The notes beneath the pieces are model-generated. The model did no database searches. It was given only the letters and a program-made list of their open reading frames with translations, and had not been told where the DNA came from. From Rhynchopus euleeides (lineage: Eukaryota; Euglenozoa; Diplonemea; Diplonemida; Diplonemidae), in NCBI GenBank assembly GCA_963210315.1, contig OY723283.1, forward strand, positions 310,001 to 374,000: a stretch of 64,000 nucleotides of DNA. Direction: 5' to 3'. Below are positions 29,348 to 40,095 of this stretch, piece by piece. Positions within the stretch are counted from its first letter, which is position 1; every line of letters starts with the position of its first letter. The position numbers were made by a program, and so were the translations under genes.

Positions 29348-29812
29348 TGTTGAGAGGAGGGTGTGAGGCTGCTTTCCTGCATGGGGGTGGTGGGATGGTG
29401 GGGAGGGGGGAGGGAGGAGAGAACGTCCCTCTGCAGGAGCAGTTCCAAACAAGGGTGGGGGTGGGCAGGGGGTGGGGCTGGGACCTCTCTGTCGCGCACA
29501 CTCTTTTTGCTAACAGATGACAATCTACAAGCGACACGGGGGAAGGAGGTGTGTGGGGGGGAGAAGGCTGTAACAATTATGCGGCACGGCACTCCGGTGG
29601 AAATGAACCCCTCCCCATTCCCCACCCACCCCCGCGCGGGCGGAGAGGTGGGAGGCTGTGTATTGGGGAGGAACCAGGTTTAGACATCCGTTGCAATCTC
29701 CATAACACTGGTGCCAGAAGTCGCCATTATTTTTTTCTATTCGCTGCCTCAGCAGCGTTTGCCACTGGGCAGACGGTGGTGGTGGTGGTGGTGGTGGGGG
29801 GTGGGGTTGGGC
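29348..29812. other. Intergenic between aminotransferase and ART gene
   Basis: 465 nt: acceptor region of the aminotransferase gene, purine-rich plus strand, and a GGT repeat at about 29775-29800 just after the ART stop codon. No gene seen. Confidence 0.5.
29376..29425 (-). promoter_or_regulatory. Putative spliced-leader acceptor of the aminotransferase gene
   Basis: On the minus strand a run of almost pure C and T is followed by CCCATGCAG, then a 29-nt leader to the ATG. This is the clearest acceptor context in the window. Trans-splicing is inferred; a 5' UTR cis-intron is the alternative. Confidence 0.55.
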
Positions 29813-31900
29813 TTAATTCCGCGAGCTCAGCTCTGCAGGCGGGCGGATGACACGCTGCTCCTGCAGCAGGCGGGTTGCATTGCGGTGCTCCTCCTCGTGG
29901 CGCCGCAGCGCATCGCGCTGCTCGCAGACACGTATCTCCTGCTCTATCAGCTGCATGCGGTCTGGCTGCGTGCCCTGCGACCCTTCGTCGATCCTCTCCA
30001 ACGCACGCTCCGCATCCTCTGCCAGAGCCTCTGCCCTGTCATGCTCGCGCGCACGCTGCTCCTCAGCATCGCATGCATCGCGGTACTCCAGCTTGGCCTT
30101 GCCGGCACGCCCCTTCATCAGGCGCACCTCCGCCTCTGCCTTCTCGAGGCCTCCCTCGCTGCGCTCCCGCTCGATGGCTGCCTCGTCTTCAATGTCGCGT
30201 GCTCGGTCATTCGCAGCCTCCTCCTCCTGCCCGGCGAAGGTCTGGAGCTCCTTCGCAGCCTCGTGGTGCAGTGCGACAGCTTCGATCTGTGTGTCGACGT
30301 CGCTAACTCTGGCGCGGAGGGAATCGACGCGCTGCTGCTGGTCGGCCACCATGCGGTGGAGGTCTGCGAGGCGTGCCTCTGCTGCGTCCACCTCGCGGAG
30401 CTGCTCGCGGCGGAGGCGTTCCAAGCGCTCCGTGTCGGCGCGTGTCTTCTGCACATCCGTGCGGGCGTCTTCGTGGAGTACAGCGCACTGCGATGCAACC
30501 TGGAGGCGTGCCATGTGAACCGCCTCGACTGTCTCGCCAGAGAGGCCTTCTAGCCGGGCGGAGTCCTGGCGTGCCTCGGCGCGTGCTGCTTTGCAGAGGT
30601 CCTGCAGGTCTGTGGTGGCAAGGGCGTCGGCCCATTGGAGGTGGACGGCGACGTGTGAGTCCTGTTCCTCGACGCGCGACACCGTCAGGTGCGCCAGAGG
30701 GGGCAGCAACACCTCTGTCTCCGCAGGGTATTTGCTGATGCCCTGCAGCGGGACACCGCAGGCCGTGCCCTCGATGAGGAACAGCAGCGCCCCGGAGTCA
30801 GCGCCTGATGCCTTCGTGGCGTTGGCAGCCGCGCCGTTGATGTATGCCTCGGACACCGCAGGGTCCACTGCGCAGGATGAGGGTGCCGGCCAGTACACAC
30901 TCTGCCCCTCCTGCATCGCCTGGTGATCCTGCACAACTTTTGCCGGCAGCCCGGCCAGCCCGCGGGCCAGGCGGGGCGTCTGCGGGTCGCGCGACGAGGC
31001 CAGGGCCATCAGCAGCACGATGAACTTCACCCACTGCCGCACCGTCTTCCACGACTCCTCCCTCTCTGGCGCGGTGCGGAGGGACCAGTTCACGGTGCGG
31101 AATATCACGGCATTGCGGCTCCGATACGCATCCCACGCCGCGGTGTTGCTCGGGTCATACGCAGGCGCATCCGCAAAACCCATCACCGCGTCGACATCCT
31201 GCGATGCGAGCGTGTAGAGGTGCAGGGCCAGCACCTCCAGGCAGGCCAGGTCGCCGAACTCCCCTGGCGCCGTGTCCTTCAGCGACAGGGCGGCTGCCGC
31301 GAGGCGCCGCACCTTCACATCCTCTGCAGGGGACTTCAGGTTCGCAGCGAGCTCATCCAGCACGGTGCCCTCCTTGGCGTGCCAGGCCTCGCTGAGGCGC
31401 TGCCCAAAGGCACGCCACGCAGCCTCATCCGGCAGAGACCCCGCAAGCTCATGCGCTGCAGTGCAGGGCGCAGTGCCAGGCCTTGCGGTGAGCACCACAG
31501 GGGCCAGCACCGCCCGCGCGGCGCGTTCCTGGAGGACGGACTTCATCAGCTGCTCGTCAGCCTCAGGGATGATCGACAGCTTCTTCGCCTTGAGGACGCA
31601 TGCAGCTGTGTGGGCGTCTGATAATTTCTTTGCAGCTGCCCTGCGTGCCGCAGCGAGGCGCTTTGCCGCCAGGAGCTCCATTTCCTGATAGCACGCATCG
31701 AGCAGGATCGGGTAGGGGGGGAAGAACCGCAGGAAGTCCGCAGCGGTCCCGCTGCCGAGGCCCGCGAAGAGGTCGATTGCCGTGTCGTGGTCCACACCGA
31801 TGGAGACCAGAAGCTCCGCCCAATCCTCAGCGCACACCCTGTTGCCGCTGCCGCGGAGAGAGGCCCATACGGCCTGGGCCCGTGTCTCATAGTCCCCCAT
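29813..31900 (-). CDS. Arginine-type ADP-ribosyltransferase with coiled-coil tail
   Basis: 695 aa. Residues about 215-425 carry the R-S-E signature of the cholera-toxin-like (ARTC) class known from animal ecto-ARTs: TPRLARGLAGLP (Arg313), YWPAPSSCAVDP (Ser341/342), then KYPAETEVLLPPLAHL, where E394-x-E396 precedes the typical V-L-PP. Such enzymes move ADP-ribose from NAD to arginine. The N-terminal 210 residues are helical and Ala/Lys-rich. From about 430 to 690 the protein is one long Glu/Arg/Ala coiled coil with few prolines. No signal peptide or membrane segment appears after this ATG, so a cytosolic enzyme on a coiled-coil scaffold is inferred, unlike the secreted animal ARTs. A short upstream ATG-TGA lies in the leader. 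Confidence 0.8.
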   Translation of the reverse strand: MGDYETRAQAVWASLRGSGNRVCAEDWAELLVSIGVDHDTAIDLFAGLGSGTAADFLRFFPPYPILLDACYQEMELLAAKRLAAARRAAAKKLSDAHTAACVLKAKKLSIIPEADEQLMKSVLQERAARAVLAPVVLTARPGTAPCTAAHELAGSLPDEAAWRAFGQRLSEAWHAKEGTVLDELAANLKSPAEDVKVRRLAAAALSLKDTAPGEFGDLACLEVLALHLYTLASQDVDAVMGFADAPAYDPSNTAAWDAYRSRNAVIFRTVNWSLRTAPEREESWKTVRQWVKFIVLLMALASSRDPQTPRLARGLAGLPAKVVQDHQAMQEGQSVYWPAPSSCAVDPAVSEAYINGAAANATKASGADSGALLFLIEGTACGVPLQGISKYPAETEVLLPPLAHLTVSRVEEQDSHVAVHLQWADALATTDLQDLCKAARAEARQDSARLEGLSGETVEAVHMARLQVASQCAVLHEDARTDVQKTRADTERLERLRREQLREVDAAEARLADLHRMVADQQQRVDSLRARVSDVDTQIEAVALHHEAAKELQTFAGQEEEAANDRARDIEDEAAIERERSEGGLEKAEAEVRLMKGRAGKAKLEYRDACDAEEQRAREHDRAEALAEDAERALERIDEGSQGTQPDRMQLIEQEIRVCEQRDALRRHEEEHRNATRLLQEQRVIRPPAELSSRN

Positions 31901-34523
31901 CGCAGCACAGGTCACATGGCACCTGGTGGGGTGGTGGCGTATGCTGTGCGAAACGTTGATGTGCGGCTCGCGTTTTGCACACACCCGGATCGGTGTCACA
32001 AAACATATCCCTTGCAACACAAAAAGGATCAAGAGAGGCAGAGAAGAGCCCGGCTCTCTCCCCACTCATCCTCGATGCAGGTGGTGTCTGAGGTCTGGTG
32101 GTGCTGTGGGCGCAGGGAGGTGGGGTGGTGGTGGGGTGGGGTGGGGTTTGCCGCCATCAGTGTTCTTTTACCACATACAGCATATAGGCGCCCGGTTGGG
32201 GCTGTTTGGGGGTGTTTTGGGGGCTCTTGTCCTGCCCCCCACCCGCTCTCCGACAGGGTGGGGGGGGAGGGGCGCAAGCTCTCTATCTGCCTCGTGACAG
32301 GCATGTGTTGCCCCCTGTGTGCACCACCCGTTCCAGTGTTCGGATTATGTATCCCATTGGTTGGGTTTTTTTTTGGCATCGACAACTACCATTTGCCTGG
32401 TGTGGATAAGGGAGGCGACCAGGCAATGCTGTACACAAAAATATGCCAAGAGAAGTTGAACGAATCGTATTCGAATTTCTTTTCGGTTCTCTCTGCCCCT
32501 CATTCGGAGACGGGCAAAGTGACAGGGAGGGGGGGGGGGTTTAAATTTTTTTCCTCCGTGTTCTTGACAAACAAAGCTGCTGTGCTTACAGTGCGTACAA
32601 ACAAAACAAGGAAAAAAACAACAACACCAGCAATATGGGATGGGCCTTCTCGAGTGACAGGAGATGGGGCGGGGGCAGGGGACGGGAAGGGGGAAGCGAC
32701 GATGGCGGGACAGGAGGCAGGGGGGGGGGATGATACAAGTGCAAAACATACAGCGACGAGGCACCCGACCCCTTTCCTTTCTACGGGGGCCCTCCCCAAC
32801 AAAACGGCCCGTGAGGGCCCCAACGGGGTTCATTGAGAACACCCCACACGCCTGCGTGACGATGATCTGCAAGGATTCGCATCCCCCCCTCACACAGTTT
32901 CCTGTGCGCAAGCACAGCTCTCGGGGAGGAAGAAGAGAGAGGGCGCTGTGCCACAGCATGGGTGTTGAGGATCTGAACAGACGCACATTTAGCTGCCAGA
33001 AGGTTAACCCCGGCATGAAACACACAAATCCCAAACAGCAGGAGCCAGACGCGTAGCACCAAACATGTGGAGCAGCAAAAAAAAGGCACGTTGCACGTGG
33101 CAACGTTTCATACAGCCTGCACCCACGTGATAAAATCGCAGCAGAAGAGTAATCGCACTGAGAGAACCCATGGCATTGATACGATCGTCCTCTAACAACC
33201 CACACGAAGGATTCGCTGCGCGGGAGGGAGAGATGAAATTATCTTTTCCGTTCACGCCAACAGCAAGTGTCACTGCGGAGGGTTCGCTGTCGGCAAGTCT
33301 TCGGCATAGTTTGGCAGATTTTTCACCTATACAATGGCATAGGAGGGGAAATTCACCAAAACGCACAGTTTTCAGCGCGTAGCGAAGACACACTGCAAGC
33401 GGGCACAACCAACAGCTCACCTGGTGACCTGCCCCCTGACATCCCCCCTAAAACAATTTTTCCGACCCCGTGGGTATCGGGAACATGCCTCAGTTACAAC
33501 ACATTATTACCTGGGGCTGAGGATACCCGTCGAGAGTAAGGAAAGGGTGGAACCAATGGGGGAGAGAGAGAGAGAGATGTTCGGGGCTCGGGTTCGCCGA
33601 ATGCCAGCCAGATGTCTTTCCGGCTTCCTGGCGCCCCGAAAGAAAAGGGCAAAAGTTGACACGGGTTTGTTTGTGCGCGAAATCCGAATGAACAAACCAT
33701 GCTTTGCCTGGTGAAGGTTGGTGTGTCTATGCGCAAACAGTCATAGCAGCAAGGCAAGGCCGGATGTGTTTTGCCACCCGAAGCATGTGCCAAAATACCT
33801 TTGCCGCTGTGTCTCACAGCGCCAGATAGGCCCTGGCAGATGGGTTGCTTCTTTATACATAGGCAGAAGCTGTTCCATCGCCAGCGCACCCGGTGCGGCT
33901 CGCGTCAGAGTCGGTATGAACAGGGGCAGCAGAATCGCCGCCCCCCCTCCCCCCAGAGTGCTGCGCCTAGACCAATCAAGAAATGGCAACGCGGAAGATG
34001 GCACCGCCTCTATTGCTGAGACTCTCATGCTGAAAAGACTGGCCGTTGCGGAGGGGAGGGGAGAGGGACGCCGCCTGGCTCTTGTCTTGTCTTTATCCTG
34101 CGTTGTTTCGAAAAACCTGGATCAGGCACACTCACACACACATGTTCGCATTCTGAACCTTAATATTGTTTAGCGGATCAGGTCGCACCGAGCAAGCCCT
34201 GACGGCACCACTCCACTGCACACTGTACACACACAAGGGTAGTGGCTAGGATCCGGACAGGGTCAACCCACCATAAAGGTGGTCAACACACACGGAAACC
34301 CGAGCAGGTGAAAAGGGATATTTGCGAATGGTAGGGTACATTGTGATGGTTCAGTTCTTTTTGACAACGTGGTTGGAACTACTAGGGGGTGATAACGGGA
34401 CAAGTGTGGGGATAGATGAGGTCGGGCGACGACACACCCAGGGGTTGGGACAGCGCGAGGGATATAAAATGATAATATGATTGTTGTGCACACACACACA
34501 CAACCCCTCACCCCCCCCCCCAC
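31901..34523. other. Intergenic stretch
   Basis: About 2.6 kb without a supported gene. It contains G-rich microsatellites (32110-32150, 32527-32540), a TTTTTTTTGGCATCGACAA segment near 32367, and the 3' flank of the PDZ gene with CA repeats at 34489-34503. No repeat family, RNA gene or mobile element recognised. Confidence 0.5.
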
Positions 34524-36815
34524 TCAGATTTCATCAAAACACTCTTGGAAGTCAAACATCTCATCCCTTTGGGGAGGGGTCCTGCCTGTGTTGCGCGCCT
34601 TCTCCGCAGTCATCTGATCTGCCTCCGCCACGTGCACGCGGCACTTATACAACTCCATCCGGTTCGACTCCATCGGGGAACCGAACGCCCCTCCACCGGA
34701 AGGCTGCCGGGGGGACCTCACCACCGTCTCCGGCTGCTGCTTCCCCGCATCCCCCCTCTGGGGAGACCCGCCGTTCACGGCATTGACCCACCTCTCCCCG
34801 ATCTCCAGCTCCTGCCGGTGGAGACGCTCCTCGATGCTCTTCGTGTCGATATCGGTGTAACGGGCACTGTCATGCCCCCCAGTGCGATGCGGCTGTGTCG
34901 GCCGCGGCTGCTGCTGCCTCTGGCTCCCATACCCCCCAGCCTCGTTATCCGACTCCGGGTGCTCCAGCCGCCGCAGGGTCTCGATGGCACGCGCATCCCC
35001 GAAATCCGCCGCACGCTTCAGATACCCGACGCCTGCATCGCGCGCACCCTCCTCCAGCAGCCTGTGCCCCAACACACTCATCGACTCCACATGCGACGGG
35101 TGCCGCGGGTCATGCGACGCCCGGTGCAGAAACGCCTGCAGGTCCTCCCTGCTCCGATGCGAATGCCCCGACTCCAACAGCCGGATCTCCTGCTGGTGCC
35201 GGTAGCTCAGGGGAGGGGGCTGCGGCCCGTCCGACACGTGGGCCACAGGGGGATGCTGCTGCTGCTGCTGCTGCGCCTTCGCCGTCAGCGAATTCTTCGG
35301 CGACGGCACCTCGGCGGACGGCGGGGGCTGGTGCTGCGAGGGGGCATCCAGGTAGTGCCTCTTCCCCGACTCCGGGTCGCTCCGCATCGGCTGCGACGCC
35401 TGGTGCGACGGCTGCCCCAGGTGCTGCGACGCCCCCCCCGGTTGCTGCGAGGCCTGCGACGGCTGCGCCGCCGCTGTGCCCTGCGGCGGCGGGCCCTCAT
35501 ACCCCACGTGGGGCTGCATCAAGTCCTCCCCGCTCGGCACAAACTCCTCCTGCTGCGTCGGCTGCGGCGCGCTCGGCGCGTGAGGATACGACGACCCCCC
35601 TGGCCCCCCCTGCGGCTGCGGGTAGGGGTGTGACGGCGGCGCACCCTGGCTGGGCTGAGCCGGCCCCCCTCCCCTGATGTCCGGCATCGGCGGCGGCGGG
35701 TTGTCGACCTGATCCGGAGGCGGCGGCCGCGGCGGCGGCGGCAGCGGCCCCTGGTGGTCGCTCCCATGCGGCGCTGCGTCGGACGGCTTGCGGGAGAACG
35801 GCTCCGCTGCTGCGGCGGGAGCCCCATCTGGCTGCCCCACCTGGCCCGGGGCACCGCCGGCACCCCCCTGCCCTGGGAAGGGCGGCTGTGCCTGCGGCGA
35901 GTTGCGGTTCTGCTCGTCGATCCACAGGGGGCTCCGCCCCGAGGTGATCATCGGCAGCTCGTGCTCCAGGAGCTGCTTCGGGGATCGCCAGTCCTTATGC
36001 TTGTCGAGCCTCGCGCTGTTCAGCAGCTGCTTCCCATCCCCCACCTTCAGCACCTTCCCCGTCGCGTTGTGGTATACAATCCGCAGGGCATCGCCAAGAT
36101 CATCGCAGTCCTTCCGGGTTGCCTCCATCGGCTGGTGCTTATTCTTCGAATGGTGCAGGAGCAGATCGTGCTCAGGGAGCCCGCAGCGGATGAGGGTGTA
36201 CATCCCCATGGATGAATTCTCATGAATCACCTCCGTCATGTCCTGGATCCGAATCACACGCTTCACGTTGGAGGTTTCGGGCTCAACCACGACGAGGAAG
36301 CGGCGGCTGATGCAGAAGGCCCTCACCATATGCTTCCTGCTGCGCCCAACCCTGTCGAAGGCGCGGATGTAGAGGAGTGTTCCGCCAGGAGGTGAGAGCT
36401 TGCTGAGGGACGGCGGGATGACGAGCTTCGGCATGCGCGGCCTCAGCATGGCGGTGTTGACGGCAGGAGAGTAGGGCTGGCCAGCCTGCGGGCTGGCTGC
36501 GGTCAGCGGGGAGGTGGCGCCCTGCGGGTCAGTGGGGACTCCCCCAGCCCCCGCCTCGGGGCGGACCTGCAGTTCGTACACCAGCTGCCCCTGGCTCATG
36601 CCGCGCTCTTTCGCTGTTTTGAGGTCCTCCACAGCGCGGACTGGGGCGCCGTTGATAGAGAGAAGAACGCCTCGTTCCACAGCTGCTCTTGCGGCAGGGG
36701 TTCCAAACGCAGTGCCGGATACGACAACCCCATCGGGGGTTGCCCTGTAGTCGAGGCCAAACGGTTCGCTTGCATCGCGCAGCTCGATCCGGTAGGTCTT
36801 CACTCCGGCTGACAT
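34524..36815 (-). CDS. PDZ-like / PH-like / Sel1-like scaffold protein
   Basis: 763 aa. Residues 1-90 look like a PDZ domain: PFGLDYRATPDGVVVSGTAF, then ARAAVERGVLLSINGAPVRA (the GD-l--iNG-pv pattern). Residues about 130-265 resemble a PH-like fold: GTLLYIRAFDRVGRSRKHMV, FCISRRFLVVVEPETSNVKR, then IRCGLPEHDLLLHHSKNKHQ. A long Pro/Gln/Gly/Ser-rich linker (about 300-550, with a seven-Gln run) follows. Near 590-640 is one Sel1-like repeat, LGHRLLEEGARDAGVGYLKR followed by AADFGDARA. The C-terminus has charged helices. No catalytic motif. A membrane- or cytoskeleton-associated adaptor is the inferred role. The minus-strand leader has a long C/T tract ending GACCCAG about 60 nt before the ATG, and one short out-of-frame upstream ATG. 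Confidence 0.75.
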   Translation of the reverse strand: MSAGVKTYRIELRDASEPFGLDYRATPDGVVVSGTAFGTPAARAAVERGVLLSINGAPVRAVEDLKTAKERGMSQGQLVYELQVRPEAGAGGVPTDPQGATSPLTAASPQAGQPYSPAVNTAMLRPRMPKLVIPPSLSKLSPPGGTLLYIRAFDRVGRSRKHMVRAFCISRRFLVVVEPETSNVKRVIRIQDMTEVIHENSSMGMYTLIRCGLPEHDLLLHHSKNKHQPMEATRKDCDDLGDALRIVYHNATGKVLKVGDGKQLLNSARLDKHKDWRSPKQLLEHELPMITSGRSPLWIDEQNRNSPQAQPPFPGQGGAGGAPGQVGQPDGAPAAAAEPFSRKPSDAAPHGSDHQGPLPPPPRPPPPDQVDNPPPPMPDIRGGGPAQPSQGAPPSHPYPQPQGGPGGSSYPHAPSAPQPTQQEEFVPSGEDLMQPHVGYEGPPPQGTAAAQPSQASQQPGGASQHLGQPSHQASQPMRSDPESGKRHYLDAPSQHQPPPSAEVPSPKNSLTAKAQQQQQQHPPVAHVSDGPQPPPLSYRHQQEIRLLESGHSHRSREDLQAFLHRASHDPRHPSHVESMSVLGHRLLEEGARDAGVGYLKRAADFGDARAIETLRRLEHPESDNEAGGYGSQRQQQPRPTQPHRTGGHDSARYTDIDTKSIEERLHRQELEIGERWVNAVNGGSPQRGDAGKQQPETVVRSPRQPSGGGAFGSPMESNRMELYKCRVHVAEADQMTAEKARNTGRTPPQRDEMFDFQECFDEI

Positions 36816-37247
36816 CGTGAGGGCATGCAGCAGAAGATATCAGAGAATCTCCAAATCAAGAGTCGTCTGGGTCAGGGGGGGAGACAAGGAAAAGAAGAAG
36901 AGCCTGAAGATACAGAGAGCTTATACAGTGCGCCTCAGGAAGGGGGAGGAAGGAGGGGGGGTTTGCGGGGCTTGGGGAGGATGGATAGCCCCCTCCCCGG
37001 CCCCGGCCCCGCCGCACCCCCCCTTTCACTGGTCTCTTCTGTGTGCCTTATTGGGGGGGAGAGGAGATCCGATGGGGTGTGTAGTGCTGCTGCTGCTGCT
37101 GCTGGGTGTGTGTGTGTGTGTGCTGCGAAGGGGGTTTTGCACAGATCCTCTGAGGGAGTGGGGGTGCAGTGGGGGTGTGTGGGGTGTGGGTGCTCTGAAC
37201 GTTTGTTTGTGCGCACTATGCAATATACCTGCGTGTGGAATAATGTA
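36816..37247. other. Intergenic, 5' flank of PDZ gene
   Basis: Pyrimidine-rich on the minus strand near the gene, with a CTG repeat (37087-37103) and a GT repeat (37106-37121). No gene supported. Confidence 0.5.
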
Positions 37248-37780
37248 CCGTCCCCTGCAGAATAAATGTTATTTGTTATAAACCGCCTTTCTGGGAAAAT
37301 GCCCGATTTATTTAATTTTAACATTTTCTTTTTAACATTTTCTGGAAATGTTAAGCCTGCCTGTTGGCTTTGGGAGAAGATCATGGGACCCACCCCTCAA
37401 TGCGCCACTCTCTAGCCCAAGTTCTAACCAGGAAGGGGTTAGCTGTGTGACACATGAGCTTGGAATGCAAGGAACTGCAACGCCCCTGCTTTGGCGCCAC
37501 CTCACCCAGGAGCACCTGGATACTAGGAGCTGGCTCTGGAACCCAAGGTCGCACTGGGAACGCCTGATACGCAGCCACATGAACTGCACAGCACGTGTAT
37601 GCGGCAAAGTATGCATGTTATGTGCCCGCACGGACGACCTGGCCCCCTATCCCGGCCACTTCTCGCGATTTATTTTTAACATTTCTTTTAAATGTTACAG
37701 CAGAAATGTTAAAACCCGGGATTCTGAGTCCACATTTCGAATTATGAATTTATTTTTAACATTTATTCTGCAGGGGACGG
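37248..37780 (+). mobile_element. MITE-like element with 24-bp TIRs, TA target
   Basis: The two ends begin CCGTCCCCTGCAGAATAA in inverted orientation and match perfectly over 24 bp, each flanked by TA (37246-37247 and 37781-37782). Inside both ends are short TTTTTAACATTT repeats; the centre is GC-richer unique sequence. At 533 bp with no transposase frame it is non-autonomous. The TA target suggests Tc1/mariner-type mobilisation. Confidence 0.85.
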
Positions 37781-37782
37781 TA

Positions 37783-39266
37783 TGTTGCACTGCACGCTGC
37801 CAACAGCCGATTGTTTACTGTCACAAGCAAGATTGTTTGTGTCAGGGGTTTTTCCAGGGGGGTCGGGGGGGGTCAATGACCCCCCCCGAGATTTTCCCGA
37901 AAATTCTGACCCCCCCGGGGGGGGGGGGTCAGTTTTTGGGTCAGTTTTTCACATTTTCCGTGACCACAGGCAGGCGTGTTTCTAGTGGGGGATGAGGATG
38001 AGTCCAGCCAAGAGCCAGACGTTCACTACCGCGGCCTCCGGCGGCTGGGGGGCTCCGCCCCCCAGACCCCCCTTGTGTCGTGTGTCTCGTACTCAAGTCA
38101 TTCGATTCCCATCAGAATTCAACCACTCCAGTAGCCTCAGGACGCACAGAATCTACGCCCACAATGAACAGATGTTCACTACCGTGGCCTCCGGCGGCTG
38201 GGGGGCTCTGCCCCCCAGACCCCCCAGCTAGCGTGTGCCCGTCTAGTAAAGTCCTTGCGCTTCTGGCTGTGGCATATCAGGGGGTATACCTGAGGATGGC
38301 GCGAGCGGGAGAGGAACCATGGAAGGAACCCATTCGGTACATGACTCCAGGAATCGGGATGTGACGACTCAAGGACACATGTCGCAACAGCCGGGTGCGA
38401 CTGCTGGGGGTCTCGTTGGCAGCGAGGGCGCGAAGCGCCCGAGCGTTCTCCCCACGGTGAAAAAAATTTTCGAGGCAAAAAACACGACTGACCCCCCCCG
38501 TTTCGAAAAATCTGAATCCTAGAGAAACCCCTGGTTTGTGTAATAAAAAAAAACCATCGCTGATACCGCGTGGTGTTTGAGAAGGGGAGCAACGACAGTT
38601 GGTGTCGCAGAAACCGGTGAGATGGGGGAGACGGGGGGGGGAGAGGGGAGGAGGCGAGAGGATTCTTCGTTCGAATAGTTCCCCACCCCCCCCCCCCACC
38701 CTGAACCCCTCCCACCCAGCCCGTGACGGGTCTAGGTTGGGGCGGAAAACCTGGGCGATGTCCACCACCACCACCCCCTTCCACACCACACCTCCTTTGG
38801 CGCCTGTTGGAGCCTGTCCGCTCCCAGAGTTCAGAACGCAGCGGGTGTCGGCTGGGCAGCAGATCTGGCAAGCAGGCGCGGCGTACCCGATGGGCGGCGA
38901 CCGGGGGGGCAGGAAGGGGCGGTGCAGAGCGCGATGAGGCGTCGGTTCACGAGGCGGTCGCACCCCCTTCCTGCGGCAGGGGTGGGCTAGGCAGCCGATG
39001 GTTCAGGCGACCGCCTGCATCGCAGGCTTCCGCCGCTGTGTACTGTCGATAGACGATCTGCCGCAACGCCATCAGGAGCGCAGACAGGAGGCTAGGTGCA
39101 TCCGGCAGCGGTACCTCACTCAGAGGGCAGCGGCTGGCGTGATGCCAGGGGCTTGGTGCCAAGCAGTACCTGGGAGGCACAGAGCAGCCTCGAGCCAGGC
39201 AGTGCCACAGGAGGCAGGGCAGCCAGGGCACACAAGGCGTGCAGCGCGTGCAACCACGCCAAGGGA
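37783..39266. other. Intergenic with composite repeat
   Basis: Holds a poly-C/poly-G palindromic stretch (37857-37930), the reverse copy of the composite hairpin repeat, and then DNA with scattered frames on both strands but no recognisable protein up to the mitochondrial gene. Confidence 0.5.
38027..38226 (-). repeat. Composite dispersed repeat, copy 2
   Basis: Two hairpin modules (38027-38073 and 38180-38226) flank a spacer that corresponds, in reverse orientation, to the spacer of the copy at 1912-2120. Shared spacer blocks include AATCTACGCCCACAATGAAC and CAACCACTCCAGTA. The whole unit, not only the module, has therefore been duplicated. Confidence 0.85.
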
Positions 39267-40095
39267 TTAGTAGAACGTCCCCCGGTTGCTCGTCGTAAGG
39301 TTCCAGAGCTGCAGGTGGGTCTGCCTCCTCTGGTAGTGCAGCAGCGGGAATCCGTGGAAGTTCCGCTCCGCGAGAACCGACCTGTTGGGGGAGGGGGGAG
39401 TGTGCGTTGTGTGGTGTTGTGGGGAGAGAGGGAGAGGTGGGGTGCATCTATCGAGGGACAGTGACGGCCGTTCCCCCAAAGCCATGGGATGTGGGGTGGA
39501 GTCACGGCGACGATGAAGGCCGGTGTTGATGTCTTGATCACTCGGTACAGATCGTGTGCAGGCCAATAGTGTTGTGTTCGGCCAGGGGGCTGTGGGATCA
39601 CTACAATACCTGAACTCGTGCCGGATGAGGTTTTCCCGCACATCACGCATGCGGTTGGAAATAACCTTGCCCTGCGCATCCACCTTTGCCCCAACGTACT
39701 TAAACTTGTACGGGTCCTGGAAGGGCTGGTGCCGCAGCGTACCCCTCGGGGTGATGATTTTGGCTTCGGGATTCCGAGGCGGCGTGCCTCTGTGCATCCA
39801 CATCTGCGAGTGGTGCTGCGGCCCACCGTGGCTCCGGAACTGTGTTGGGGCGTGGTGGGTTGGGCAGTGGGTGAGGTGCATGCAGCAGTTTGTTGGAGGC
39901 TGGCAGCAGGTCCCACCAACGATGCCAGCAACCGCGCTGGCGCATCTCCAACACGCAAAAGACAACCCAGCGACATACGTTGTAGAAACCGTTCCATGAG
40001 TACTGCAGACCCTTCCGCCCATCCTTGTACCCTCTGCTCTGCTGGGCTGTCGCCTGCACCCGCGACGCGACCTTCGTCACTATAGAACGCAACAT
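39267..40095 (-). CDS. Small mitochondrial protein, three exons
   Basis: Exons 40095-39979, 39839-39610 and 39381-39267 join in frame to 153 aa; introns of 139 nt (GTATGT...CAG, phase 0) and 228 nt (GTATTG...CAG, phase 2). The N-terminus MLRSIVTKVASRVQATAQQS followed by RGYKDG is a clear mitochondrial presequence with a likely cleavage near SRGY. The mature part is basic and rich in His, Arg and Tyr: HSQMWMHRGTPPRNPEAK, DPYKFKYVGAKVDAQGKVIS, then NFHGFPLLHYQRRQTHLQLW. It resembles a small ribosomal or respiratory-complex subunit in size and charge, but no specific family was recognised. Confidence 0.75.

Noticed and set aside
27812..29353. 513-codon plus-strand open frame
   Set aside because: Antisense to aspartate aminotransferase.
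38179..38963. Overlapping minus-strand frames of about 230 codons
   Set aside because: They include the hairpin repeat and simple-sequence DNA; no conserved motif.
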